Below, in pieces: positions 56,056 through 64,000 of a stretch of DNA of 64,000 nucleotides. The DNA comes from Desulfovibrio sp. (GTDB taxonomy: Bacteria; Desulfobacterota; Desulfovibrionia; Desulfovibrionales; Desulfovibrionaceae), in contig JAIKXS010000017.1 in the NCBI GenBank assembly GCA_024683955.1, positions 62,001 to 126,000 on the forward strand, in the 5' to 3' direction. Each line of letters begins with the position of its first letter. Position 1 is the stretch's first letter. The translations under genes and the position numbers were made by a program. A model generated the notes under the pieces. The model did no database searches. It was not told where the DNA came from and saw only the letters and a list, made by a program, of their open reading frames with translations.

Positions 56056-56420
56056 TTGACCTCCTCCCCTGCCTGACGTCGGTGAATTCCTGTCAGTAAT
56101 GGTCCTCTTGGGTCGCACCACAGAGGGTCCCTGCTTCATCACGGCCGCCCGGGCCCTCTCCGCTCCACGGGCTGACACGGCATGCCCTGCAACCAACATA
56201 TTCTATGCCGCATCGAGACCGGCATGTATCTCAAAACCACGGGAAGTACGGTTGAAGACAGCTTGCGACGGTCTGTTATCCTTGTCCGCGCAGCCACAGT
56301 TGCTGCATGTCCGGATGGTGTATAAATCAGCTTACCCCAGGCTGAAGAGGCAAAGATCCCGGTTGCGGTGCGCGCCTTATATCCCGGTTCTGAAGGACGG
56401 GGTTTTACGGCGCGTTGGAT
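56056..56420 (-). mobile_element. IS200/IS605-type internally deleted element with both ends
   Basis: About 365 bp. The right end (TTGACCTCCTCCCCTGCC, 56056-56073) carries the same hairpin type as 2055-2084. On the reverse strand a TnpB tail follows: CSNCGCADKDNRPSQAVF, RGFEIHAGLDAA, an in-frame TAG, NMLVAGHAVSARG. The other end (CGCCTTATATCCC to ACGGCGCGTTGG, about 56372-56417) matches the end after the tnpA fragment at 57518. Both ends with most of the inside lost gives a MITE-like derivative, perhaps mobile only in trans. Confidence 0.8.
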
Positions 56421-56529
56421 AAAAGCTGGAAAACACTGCAGGCACCTGCAGCATTCTCCAGCTTAGCAACTATTTCGGACAGCGGCCTTTCAAAAATACC
56501 CTGCTCTTTTCTCAACTCGAAAGAGATTT
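56421..56529. other. Short gap before cheZ
   Basis: CTGCAGGCACCTGCAG near 56443 is a small palindrome downstream of cheZ. Nothing else noted. Confidence 0.4.
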
Positions 56530-57171
56530 CTACATTCCGAGCTGTGCCAGCATATCATCAATCACTTTCTGGGAAATACCATTTGTATCAGGGCCCTTCA
56601 GTTCTGAAGCCATCTTCTGACGACCCTGTTTAAAATCTTCCATGGCCTTTTCCGCATCCGCCTTCAGCGTTTCCACATCTTTATGAGGATCGTTCTCCGC
56701 ACCTTCCATAATAAGACCTGAAGTGACATAAAGATTGACAACGGTGTCCTCAATCCTGTTCAAGGCAGAAACAACACGTTTGATGCGTTGTCCCGTCAGG
56801 TCCTGAAAACTCAACTGCAACGTCAGATTAGTGAGGTCCTCACTCAAACGGGTATTGATTTCGCTCAACCTGCCAAGTTCCTCTGAACCATCCTTTGTTG
56901 CACTCAATTTTTCAATGAGGGCGGCGGCCTCTTCCTGATTGGCCTCGTTGCGTTCGACGATTTCAAGAATATTTGTGGCCGCTTCTTCCGTAGATTTCAA
57001 AACTTCGCCGAGCTGCGACGTCGCCTCCCGGAAGAGCGCTCTTGCATCGGGTTCTGCAGACAGCCCCTCTTCATGGGAAGCTGTTGAAATCTGCTGATAG
57101 ATATCCTTCAGCCCCTGCCTCATGTCATCACTGAGCTTCTTATAAATCGGTTCTTGTGTTTCTGTAGACAT
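56530..57171 (-). CDS. cheZ: Protein phosphatase CheZ
   Basis: Dephosphorylates CheY-P to reset flagellar switching. A 213-residue protein. Long helices come first; the catalytic helix shows LSFQDLTGQRIKRVV (D and Q of the QDLTGQ motif, near residue 128). It finishes with an acidic linker and the CheY-binding tail VIDDMLAQLGM. ATG at 57171 follows AGGTGTATA. No other che gene is adjacent. Surrounded by IS relics on both sides. Confidence 0.93.
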   Translation of the reverse strand: MSTETQEPIYKKLSDDMRQGLKDIYQQISTASHEEGLSAEPDARALFREATSQLGEVLKSTEEAATNILEIVERNEANQEEAAALIEKLSATKDGSEELGRLSEINTRLSEDLTNLTLQLSFQDLTGQRIKRVVSALNRIEDTVVNLYVTSGLIMEGAENDPHKDVETLKADAEKAMEDFKQGRQKMASELKGPDTNGISQKVIDDMLAQLGM

Positions 57172-57756
57172 TATACACCTACTTCGAAAATTGACGCTTT
57201 TTCCCGGCTGTTCGGAAGAGGATTGATATTCCTCACACGGGAAAGGCCTGAACATATACCGTTTGGTTCAAAAAAAGTATGCACGTTGTAAGCCCGGGCA
57301 ATTGGGATTGGAGAATGGTCAACAGCCTGAAAGACGTTTCCAGCAGGCTGATCAGGAAACGTGGATATCCAGTCCTGCAGCGCAAGCTTTGGGATGGATC
57401 TCTCTGGTCACAAGCTACGTTGCGGGTAGTTGTGGCGGCGCTCCGATTTCTGTTTTGCGACAGTACATTGAAAATCAGCATGGCCCAAGCTGAAAAGGCA
57501 AGGATTCCAGTTACGGTGCGCCTTATATTCCCCTCCTGAAGGACGCGGTTTTACGGCGCGTTGGAAAAATACCCGGGTGGAGAAAAAAATTTTAACTTCC
57601 GTTTTCACTCTTTGCACAACAAAAAACAGCCTAGACATTTCTGCTAGGCAGTGAGTTTGAAACAGGAATGCCAAAAAGACAAGGGGTTTTATGCTCTCTC
57701 GTACGAGAATGTATCACCTGTCTTCAAAAATGACATTCCCCTGACCGCTAGTGTGA
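57172..57756. other. Region between cheZ and cpoB with a tnpA relic
   Basis: Contains the truncated IS200-type tnpA at 57262-57492 and its end hairpin (to about 57563). The remaining 190 bp before cpoB are unremarkable. Confidence 0.6.
57262..57563 (+). pseudogene. IS200/IS605 tnpA C-terminal fragment with terminal end
   Basis: Translation across two frames gives the C-terminus of an IS200-type Y1 transposase: MVNSLKDVSSRLIRKRGYP, LQRKLWDGSLWSQA, then GGAPISVLRQYIENQ. The catalytic HUH and tyrosine portion is missing. It is followed by the end sequence CGCCTTATATTCC to ACGGCGCGTTGG (57518-57563). A frameshift separates the two pieces. Clearly non-functional. Confidence 0.8.
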
Positions 57757-58749
57757 TTAGGTATTTGTCTTCAAGAAGTTCTTTGCGCGTGCCGCTTCCG
57801 GGGAGCCCGGAAATTTTTTTATCAGCTCGTTCATCCGCGCCTTCGCAGCGTCTTTCTGTCCGCTTTTACTGAAGCAGATGGCCTGCTTCAGGTAGGAACC
57901 GGGAGTGCGGGATGATTTTGGGTATTTCGTAATTACATCATTATACTCAAGGGCGGCCTCAGAAAACTGATTACTCTGAAAATAACATTCGGCAAGATAG
58001 TAATGGGCATCCGGAACAAGATTGTGAGAGCCGTAGTTCTTCAAAAAATCAGAGAAAGAACGCTGCGCTTCTGAATAGTTTCTTGAATTGAAAGCATTTA
58101 AACCAGCATCATACAGTGCAAGTGAAAGATCTTTCTGCGGGGCTTCAAGTTTCTCCTGTGGGGTTTCCCGTCCCCATGTACTATCTGACGGAGGAGCTGA
58201 AACACCCGGGGCTGCGGCCTGAGGAGCCTTGGGGGCTCCCCAGGGGGCTACACCGGCCGGAGTAGTCCCGGCAGGAGCTGTCCCAGCCGTTGCAACCAGA
58301 GGTTCTCCGTACGAACCAAGAGGGGCCGTTCCGCTCCCCTGTGACGGAGTTTGCCCAGTGGGCGCCTGAGACTGTGGCTGCGCAGGCGAAGGCTGCATCA
58401 TCTGGGCTGACGGAACCTTTGGCTTCAGGGGATCACCCAAATTAAAATTCATGGCCATGCTGTTCTCAACCTGGTGCAGAGCCGCATCGTGTTTGTTCAC
58501 CTGATTGACGAGCGCGCGGGCGCCTCCGACATTCTTCAAATCATCAAGCTGACCCTTCAGCTCATTAATTTCCTCACGCATGGTCTGCAGCTGATTCCAT
58601 GTGTCAGCCTGGGCAGGCTGCAACTGACGCAACTGCATATCCTGCTGCTCAACCTGTTCCTCAAGAGAGGTGTTTTTCTGACCGACACAGGCACCCTCAA
58701 GGGCGCAGACGAGAATAAGAGACGATGACCATAAAAAAGCTTTGCGCAT
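57757..58749 (-). CDS. cpoB: Tol-Pal system protein CpoB/YbgF
   Basis: A 330-residue periplasmic protein coordinating outer-membrane constriction with peptidoglycan synthesis. A signal peptide (AFLWSSSLILVCALEGAC, possibly a weak lipobox) is followed by a coiled coil (TSLEEQVEQQDMQLRQLQ onward). A 130-residue Pro/Ala/Gln linker is unusually long. The C-terminal TPR domain begins SLALYDAGLNAFNSRNYSEA. tol and pal genes are absent. It is the distal gene of ileS-lspA-PLDc_N-cpoB. Confidence 0.88.
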   Translation of the reverse strand: MRKAFLWSSSLILVCALEGACVGQKNTSLEEQVEQQDMQLRQLQPAQADTWNQLQTMREEINELKGQLDDLKNVGGARALVNQVNKHDAALHQVENSMAMNFNLGDPLKPKVPSAQMMQPSPAQPQSQAPTGQTPSQGSGTAPLGSYGEPLVATAGTAPAGTTPAGVAPWGAPKAPQAAAPGVSAPPSDSTWGRETPQEKLEAPQKDLSLALYDAGLNAFNSRNYSEAQRSFSDFLKNYGSHNLVPDAHYYLAECYFQSNQFSEAALEYNDVITKYPKSSRTPGSYLKQAICFSKSGQKDAAKARMNELIKKFPGSPEAARAKNFLKTNT

Positions 58750-58836
58750 TACCGTTCAGCGAAGATACCCGAATACACTCGGGCGGAACCGCTGCCTCCC
58801 AATTTTTTCCAAAACAACAAAAAAGTCAGGGCCCGA

Positions 58837-59088
58837 CTATTTTTCAGACGACATGTCAGTCTTCTCTGCGGCAATCCGTTCCCTCAACACAGAAATCCGC
58901 TCTCCAGCGCGTTTGCGACCGATAGCAATATAGAGAAGCCCGCCAATAACAGGGAAAAAAACCGCGATACAAAGCCAAGAGACCTTTTGTTGAAACGACG
59001 AAAAGACATGCGACCAGACATGCCAGATGCTCCACAAATTGGGGAGAGGCAAGACCGCAAGCACTATATACCACCAAGAAAATTCCAT
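58837..59088 (-). CDS. PLDc_N domain membrane protein
   Basis: An 83-residue small membrane protein resembling the N-terminal hydrophobic segment of cardiolipin synthase-type phospholipase D proteins (PLDc_N). Two membrane helices (SWWYIVLAVLPLPNLWSIWHVW and WLCIAVFFPVIGGLLYIAIG) with the conserved KVSWL between them. No phospholipase catalytic domain. ATG at 59088 has a weak AGAAG; a longer start at 59145 is less likely. Lies between lspA and cpoB in the same direction. Confidence 0.8.
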   Translation of the reverse strand: MEFSWWYIVLAVLPLPNLWSIWHVWSHVFSSFQQKVSWLCIAVFFPVIGGLLYIAIGRKRAGERISVLRERIAAEKTDMSSEK

Positions 59089-59154
59089 ATACTTCTCACT
59101 CAGTAACCGTAAGGAACAGAAGAGCGCCATGCCCATCTCTTCCACAAAAAGAGC

Positions 59155-59682
59155 CTATAGTGTTTTAAGATCTACAACCTGCTCTTTTTTCTCCTTCCCA
59201 CGGTCGTCTTTTTTCTCAAAACACAAAAAGAAACAGACGACACACGCACCAAGACATATGGCCGTGTCAGCAATATTAAAGGCCGGCCAATGCCATTCAT
59301 TCCAATAGACATCAAGAAAATCCACCACGGCACGAAATCGTACACGGTCCGTCAGGTTCCCGAGTGCTCCGCCGAGTATGCAGCCAAGAGACATCACAAG
59401 GAGCGTTTTTTGCTCTTTCAAAGTTCTGACAATGTACAAAATAGCCGCAACGGCAAAAAGGGTCGCCCCCAGAAAAAGCCAGAACTGCCATTCGATATCT
59501 GAACGGTTGAGGAAGCCGAATGCAGCCCCCCTGTTCCTGACGTTCACAAGATCAAAAAAACCGGGAATCACGGGAATCGCTTTATATTCGGGAATATGCT
59601 GCACGACAAACCATTTGCTCACCTGATCAATGACGAGCACAAAAACCGCGCAGAAAAAAAGCAGACGATACCGATACTTCAC
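59155..59682 (-). CDS. lspA: Lipoprotein signal peptidase (signal peptidase II)
   Basis: Cleaves prolipoprotein signal peptides after diacylglyceryl transfer. A 175-residue protein with four membrane helices. Catalytic aspartates are in GNLTDRVRFRAVVDFLDV and FNIADTAICLG. VNVRNRGAAFGFL is the conserved loop. Its C-terminal tail is lysine-rich (EKKDDRGKEKKEQ). Follows ileS by 130 bp, the common ileS-lspA pairing. lnt at 14.1 kb is the later step of the same pathway. Confidence 0.96.
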   Translation of the reverse strand: MKYRYRLLFFCAVFVLVIDQVSKWFVVQHIPEYKAIPVIPGFFDLVNVRNRGAAFGFLNRSDIEWQFWLFLGATLFAVAAILYIVRTLKEQKTLLVMSLGCILGGALGNLTDRVRFRAVVDFLDVYWNEWHWPAFNIADTAICLGACVVCFFLCFEKKDDRGKEKKEQVVDLKTL

Positions 59683-59812
59683 GAAATTGAGCCTCCTTCG
59701 GGGGAAGCGTCTTCAAAAGTCTTCAAAACATAACGCGAAAAGGGGTGTGACAAAGGAAGAAAAGACGAGCAGACCTTCGCGCTGAACAAAAGACATTCCG
59801 TCAGGAGGAGCA

Positions 59813-62629
59813 TCAGCATTCTTTTCCCGAAAGGACCGCGGAGCAGCGTGGACAAAGGGTGGGATGTTCCGGATCATGCCCGAGTTCCGTACTGTAAATC
59901 CAGCAGCGCTCACATTTTTCCCCTTCTGCTCTCTCGACCGATATGGCAAGACCTTCGACATCATGATCACGGAAGGCAGACTCCGGAGCATCGGCAAAGG
60001 AGGCCAGAATCAGGGACGACACAATGCAGTACGCACGAAGGTCCGTGTCCAGACCTTCGATACGTGCACGCAGCTCGGGGGTCAGGTAGAGCGTTACCTT
60101 TGTATCAAGAGGATGTCCAATGACTTTCGAGGTCCGCAACGGTTCTATGGCACGGGTCACGGCCGCCCTCACAGAACCAAGCATCTCCCAGTCACTGCAG
60201 GTTTTTTCATCGAGGAGAAACTCATCAACGGAAACATCCTGAAGCGCAAAGACTGTTTTTTCCGCACCTTTAAGGGATGCCGGCACAAAGGACCAGATTT
60301 CTTCCGCCGTGAAGGAAAGAATAGGAGCCATATCACGCAGGAGCAGGGAAAGGATGTGCCAAAGCGCCGTCTGCGCCGAACGGCGTTTTACGCCGTCTTT
60401 CCGTTCCGTATAAAGACGGTCCTTGAGAATATCAAAGTATAGTGCGGACAAATCAGTCACGCAGTAGTTATGCAGGCCATGATAGACCTTATGGAATTCA
60501 TAATCGGCATAGGCAGTTGTAACCATTCCGTGCAGGCGTGCCGCGCGGTCTAATGCATAGCGGTCAAGCGAGAGGAGATCCTTAAGCGGCAGGGCCTTGT
60601 CGGCCGAAAAATCGGCAAGATTGCCAAGGATGAAACGGCACGTGTTACGGATTCTCCGGTAGGCATCCACGAGACGGCTTATAATTTGGTCGGAGAGTCT
60701 GATGTCCTCCCTGTAATCAACGGAGGATGCCCAAAGACGGACTATTTCAGCTCCGTACTTGTCAATGAGTGTTTTGGGCGCAATGACGTTACCGACAGAT
60801 TTGCTCATCTTGCGTCCGTCCCCGTCAACCACGTAGCCGTGGGTCAGAACGGCACGGTAGGGCGGAACCCCGCGGGTGCCGAGAGAGACAAGAAGCGAGC
60901 TGTGAAACCAGCCCCTGTGCTGGTCGGAACCTTCCAGGTAAAGATCCGCAGGGAAAGAGAGCTCTGGTCGTTTCTCGACGACAGCCGCCCAACTTGAACC
61001 GGAATCAAACCAGACATCAAGGATATCATTTTCCCGGGCAAAATGGCTGGCTCCGCAACGGGGACATTTCAAATCTTTTGGAACGATCTCCTCAAGAGGT
61101 GCTTCATACCAATAGTCGCAGCCGGTAGGATGCTGTGCAAAACGGTCGCAGATAGATTCCATCCATGCGGGATCGTTCCATACCTCACCGCATTCCCCGC
61201 ACCTCAAGGCTATGATGGGAACACCCCACTGGCGCTGTCTCGATATGCACCAATCGGGTCTGAATTCAATCATATTATAGATACGGTCATGTCCCCAGGC
61301 AGGAATCCACTGCACGGAGGAATCAATATGCTTCAACGCCTTGGCCCGAAGATCGTTCTTCTCCATGCTGATGAACCATTGCGGCGTTGCCCGGAAAATC
61401 ACGGGCTTCTTGCAGCGCCAGCAATGGGGATAGGAATGCTCGATGGTCCCGGCATACAGCAGCCTTCCCACCTCACGAAGTTTTTCAATCACAAGGGGAT
61501 TTGCCTCAAAGACGTTCTTTCCCGCAAAGAACTCCACATCTTTAAGGTAGCAGCCGGCGTCATTTAACGGGGAATAGATGTCAAGATGATAGGCAAGTCC
61601 AACGTCGTAGTCTTCACGTCCGTGTCCGGGCGCCGTATGAACACAGCCGGTACCTGCCTCAAGGGTCACATGCTCCCCGAGAATAATGAGAGAGGCTCGG
61701 TCATAAAAAGGATGACGGGCTTCAAGACGTTCAAGGGCCCGCCCCTGACAACGGCCAAGAACATGCCCTTCCGTCCAGCCAAAAACAGAGCGACACGCTT
61801 CAAGACGCTCCTCTGCCAAAATGTATTGTTTTCCAGCCGTTTCAAAAAGAACGTAGGTGAACTCGGGATGCACGCAAACAGCGAGATTATCGGGCAATGT
61901 CCAGGGAGTTGTGGTCCATATGACAACTGAGGTCCTTGCGGGATCGCAGTCTGGGAAAACCGCCGTAAGCCCGGGATCGGGCAAGGCAAAGGGGACATAG
62001 ACTGAATGGGAGGAAACGTCCGCGTACTCCACCTCCGCTTCGGCAAGCGCGGTGTGACAGGAACAACACCAGTAAACCGGTTTTTTATCCCGGACAACCG
62101 AGCCGTTTTTGACAAAGGTCGCAAGCTGCCTCGCGATATCCGCCTCATAGGCCGGCGTCATGCTCAAATAGGGATTCTCCCAATTGCCAAGCACACCAAG
62201 GCGCTTGAACTCCTCCCGCTGCACGTTGATCCATTTCGTGGCATACTCACGGCAAAGACGGCGCACGACATGCGTCGGCAGTTCTTTTTTCTTGCCTTTC
62301 AACTCCTGTTCAACTTTGAGTTCAATAGGCAGTCCGTGGCAGTCCCAGCCGGGAATATAGGTGCTTCTATAGCCCTGCATATTTTTTGACTTGACAATGA
62401 TGTCCTTCAGGATCTTGTTCAGGGCATGCCCCATGTGCAAATGTCCATTGGCGTAGGGCGGCCCATCATGAAGCACGAATGATCCCCTGCTGCCGGACGC
62501 CTCCTCCATGCATGTGGTCGCATGCATATCCTCCCATTCTTTCAGCCGTAAGGGCTCACGTTGCACGAGGTTTGCCTTCATCGGGAAGGCTGTTTCCGGA
62601 AGATTCAGAGTCTTTTTATAATCGCTCAT
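59813..62629 (-). CDS. ileS: Isoleucine--tRNA ligase
   Basis: Charges tRNA-Ile, with an editing site that removes valine. 938 residues. Class I motifs are [20 protein letters not shown] (HIGH, near 62) and [11 protein letters not shown] (KMSKS). CP1 editing region includes [16 protein letters not shown]. The C-terminal zinc finger [24 protein letters not shown] is of the eubacterial type. Starts at ATG 62629. First gene of the ileS-lspA-PLDc_N-cpoB cluster. Confidence 0.97.
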   Translation of the reverse strand: MSDYKKTLNLPETAFPMKANLVQREPLRLKEWEDMHATTCMEEASGSRGSFVLHDGPPYANGHLHMGHALNKILKDIIVKSKNMQGYRSTYIPGWDCHGLPIELKVEQELKGKKKELPTHVVRRLCREYATKWINVQREEFKRLGVLGNWENPYLSMTPAYEADIARQLATFVKNGSVVRDKKPVYWCCSCHTALAEAEVEYADVSSHSVYVPFALPDPGLTAVFPDCDPARTSVVIWTTTPWTLPDNLAVCVHPEFTYVLFETAGKQYILAEERLEACRSVFGWTEGHVLGRCQGRALERLEARHPFYDRASLIILGEHVTLEAGTGCVHTAPGHGREDYDVGLAYHLDIYSPLNDAGCYLKDVEFFAGKNVFEANPLVIEKLREVGRLLYAGTIEHSYPHCWRCKKPVIFRATPQWFISMEKNDLRAKALKHIDSSVQWIPAWGHDRIYNMIEFRPDWCISRQRQWGVPIIALRCGECGEVWNDPAWMESICDRFAQHPTGCDYWYEAPLEEIVPKDLKCPRCGASHFARENDILDVWFDSGSSWAAVVEKRPELSFPADLYLEGSDQHRGWFHSSLLVSLGTRGVPPYRAVLTHGYVVDGDGRKMSKSVGNVIAPKTLIDKYGAEIVRLWASSVDYREDIRLSDQIISRLVDAYRRIRNTCRFILGNLADFSADKALPLKDLLSLDRYALDRAARLHGMVTTAYADYEFHKVYHGLHNYCVTDLSALYFDILKDRLYTERKDGVKRRSAQTALWHILSLLLRDMAPILSFTAEEIWSFVPASLKGAEKTVFALQDVSVDEFLLDEKTCSDWEMLGSVRAAVTRAIEPLRTSKVIGHPLDTKVTLYLTPELRARIEGLDTDLRAYCIVSSLILASFADAPESAFRDHDVEGLAISVERAEGEKCERCWIYSTELGHDPEHPTLCPRCSAVLSGKEC

Positions 62630-63063
62630 AGTTTCAACCCTTTGAGGATCAGAATGCGTTCTTCATACGCCGTAAAATATTGAACAAAAAAACATGATAT
62701 TTATACACAAAAATAAAGATACCCTGCCCCCTAAAAAAGCAGGGGGATGGGAACGCTGCACCGTGTTCAATGACAGGAGAGAAACAAGGTAACGGTACGA
62801 CAGAAAAGCTTCGTGTCGGGAATCAGTACCGGCGTGACACCCGGCCCCCACTAACAGACAATATGGCAAGATCTTTGGGGCGAAGAAAAGAAACGATTGT
62901 ACGATTTTTTTCCCTCTTGTATCCGATGTCACCATTTGAAGCAAGACAAGAGGCATTTCATTCCGCCGTACAGCCCTCGTCCGCCGTGGTCGGAAGACGG
63001 GCAAGCCGGCCGGTACGTCAAAAGGAGTTATGCTGAAAAACGTAACGGGCCAAAAAAGGAGAT
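62630..63063. other. Intergenic between hemW-like and ileS
   Basis: No gene seen. A hairpin of CCCTGC (62722-62727) with GCAGGG (62739-62744) is followed, reading leftward, by TATCTTTATTTTTG, which suits a terminator for the hemW-like gene. Confidence 0.5.
62722..62744 (-). terminator. Probable terminator downstream of hemW-like gene
   Basis: A 6-bp stem with an 11-nt loop that can re-pair as CCCCC/GGGGG, and a U-rich tail on the leftward side. It lies 320 bp past the hemW stop, so its assignment is tentative. Confidence 0.45.
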
Positions 63064-64000
63064 TCACGCTTTTGGAAACACAAAAGCCCGGACAGCCCCG
63101 GTATTCTTCCTGACGGGTCCCTTTTCCTGAACATCTGTGGCGAGGTCCCTTGTTGCGGACGGATCGAGTTCCGGAAGCGGGTCTGTAAGGATTTTCTTTG
63201 TCTGTTCAAAGAGGTTTGAGAGAATGGAGTTAGACACAACCATGCCGTTGGGCGTCAGCCGCATATAACCGTTCCGGATGCGAACCAGGCCGTTTTCGTG
63301 CATGGCCTGCACCATCCGTCTGTGATCTGTCAGAAACTCATGTCCCGTCATGGCCTTGTAACGGGCAAAGGAAAGGCCGCGTGACGTACGCAGGCTCAGC
63401 ATAATGGTCTCGAGCACACGGATAAGCGGCGTGATCACCTCTTCCTCGTCGCTCCGGTCCGTTCCGCTTTTCACCTTCTCTTCCCATGCCTTTCTGTTGC
63501 TTGGATTTGTCCACCTCTTGCCAGCGATGGTTGACGTGGCAGACGGGCCAAGACCAAGATAGTCAACCCCGCTCCAATAGCCGGTGTTATGACGACATTG
63601 GTAGCCCATGCGGGCGAAATTTGAGATCTCATACTGAATATAGCCGTGGCGTTCGAGAAAGGCTGCCCCCTCGAGAAACATGATGTTCTGATCACGCTCG
63701 GGTGGCAATCTCAGATCCTCGGTGCGCGATGCCTTCTCAAGAGGAGTTCCCGGCTCGAGAGTCAAGCCGTAGGCTGAAATATGTTCGGGCGCAAGGCGCA
63801 CCACGTCCTTCAGCGTCTGCAGCCAGTGACGCACACTCTGTCCGGGCAGTCCCCACATGAGATCGACCCCGATATTGGCAAAGCCAGCCTCCCGTGCCGT
63901 GTATACGGCGTGAAGGCTGTCCTGGGCCTTGTGACTTCTTCCAAGAATATGCAACATATCCGGATCAAGGCTTTGCAGCCCGATAGACAGGCGATTGACT
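63064..64000 (-). CDS. hemW: HemW-like radical SAM protein, 3' part (cut by right edge)
   Basis: Oxygen-independent coproporphyrinogen oxidase-like protein; HemW members are heme chaperones rather than true oxidases. The visible 311 residues begin at VNRLSIGLQSLDPDMLHILG, continue IGVDLMWGLPGQSVRHWLQT and ISAYGLTLEPGTPL, and then show YEISNFARMGYQCRHNTGYW, a HemN_C-type signature. The CxxxCxxC radical SAM cluster lies beyond the edge. The reading frame is open to 64000. HemW rather than HemN is favoured by the YEISNFA-RHN-YW block. Confidence 0.9.
   Translation of the reverse strand, partial: VNRLSIGLQSLDPDMLHILGRSHKAQDSLHAVYTAREAGFANIGVDLMWGLPGQSVRHWLQTLKDVVRLAPEHISAYGLTLEPGTPLEKASRTEDLRLPPERDQNIMFLEGAAFLERHGYIQYEISNFARMGYQCRHNTGYWSGVDYLGLGPSATSTIAGKRWTNPSNRKAWEEKVKSGTDRSDEEEVITPLIRVLETIMLSLRTSRGLSFARYKAMTGHEFLTDHRRMVQAMHENGLVRIRNGYMRLTPNGMVVSNSILSNLFEQTKKILTDPLPELDPSATRDLATDVQEKGPVRKNTGAVRAFVFPKA

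Noticed and set aside
57263..57493. Intact small gene of 76 codons
   Set aside because: The sequence is the tail of an IS200 tnpA split by a frameshift, not a real small protein.
1..64000. CRISPR array or prophage
   Set aside because: No regularly spaced direct repeats and no phage structural genes were seen. The only repeats are isolated palindromes and IS relics.

Overview
The window looks like chromosome from a Gram-negative sulfate-reducer relative, most probably the Desulfovibrionaceae. The evidence is the PxxKW cysteine-rich protein, a 62-residue 2[4Fe-4S] ferredoxin, a DUF4911 protein, and gene orders such as corC-lnt-prfB-flhG, pyrH-frr-uppS-cdsA-dxr-rseP-tsaB and ileS-lspA-PLDc_N-cpoB, which I recall from that family. 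Coding DNA has roughly 50-55 percent GC by eye and several intergenic stretches are clearly AT-rich. I cannot name the genus.

Layout. 1-9.5 kb: the 5' part of thrS (runs off the left edge), a tRNA-Val, a decayed IS200/IS605 remnant, mtaD, a PxxKW protein, uvrC, an unidentified 256-residue protein and an M20 peptidase. 9.9-20.6 kb: mnmG with a PilZ protein; then corC, lnt, prfB (programmed +1 frameshift), a degenerate GGDEF protein and flhG; then an HU protein and dapA. 20.9-28.9 kb: tatD overlapping convergent mnmA, a UDP-glucuronate decarboxylase, a Cache-GGDEF-EAL protein, a PHP phosphoesterase and the trm112-like/yfcE/maf group. 28.9-32.8 kb: a metal-transport locus with a P1B-type ATPase lacking CPC, an 85-residue membrane protein and two small proteins that share a cysteine-free HMA-like domain with the ATPase. 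32.9-40.4 kb: an mdtABC-type RND efflux operon. 41-46.3 kb: an HtrA protease, ferredoxin, a YkgJ-type cysteine-cluster protein with a co-translated hypothetical, a TPR protein and a small hypothetical. 46.6-54.4 kb: leftward housekeeping block (queC, tsaB, rseP, dxr, cdsA, uppS, frr, pyrH, DUF4911). 54.8-64 kb: an HExxH protein of the SprA-like family, IS200/IS605 relics, cheZ, cpoB/ybgF, a PLDc_N protein, lspA, ileS and a hemW-like radical SAM gene cut by the right edge.

How the genes fit together. Envelope biogenesis is strongly represented (lnt and lspA for lipoproteins; cdsA, uppS, dxr and rseP; HtrA; Mdt efflux; cpoB). Motility and c-di-GMP control recur (PilZ, degenerate GGDEF beside flhG, Cache-GGDEF-EAL, CheZ). 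tRNA modification and translation genes are scattered throughout (mnmG, mnmA, queC, tsaB, thrS, ileS, prfB, frr).

The most unusual signals are a dispersed perfect palindrome (stem AAGACCATTCrGA, four copies with one compensatory base-pair change), the cysteine-free HMA/P-type ATPase locus, a short leader ORF with a nested hairpin overlapping the start of the M20 gene, and several degraded IS200/IS605 ends, one of which supplies a false upstream start for a downstream gene. No CRISPR array, prophage or intact defence island was seen.
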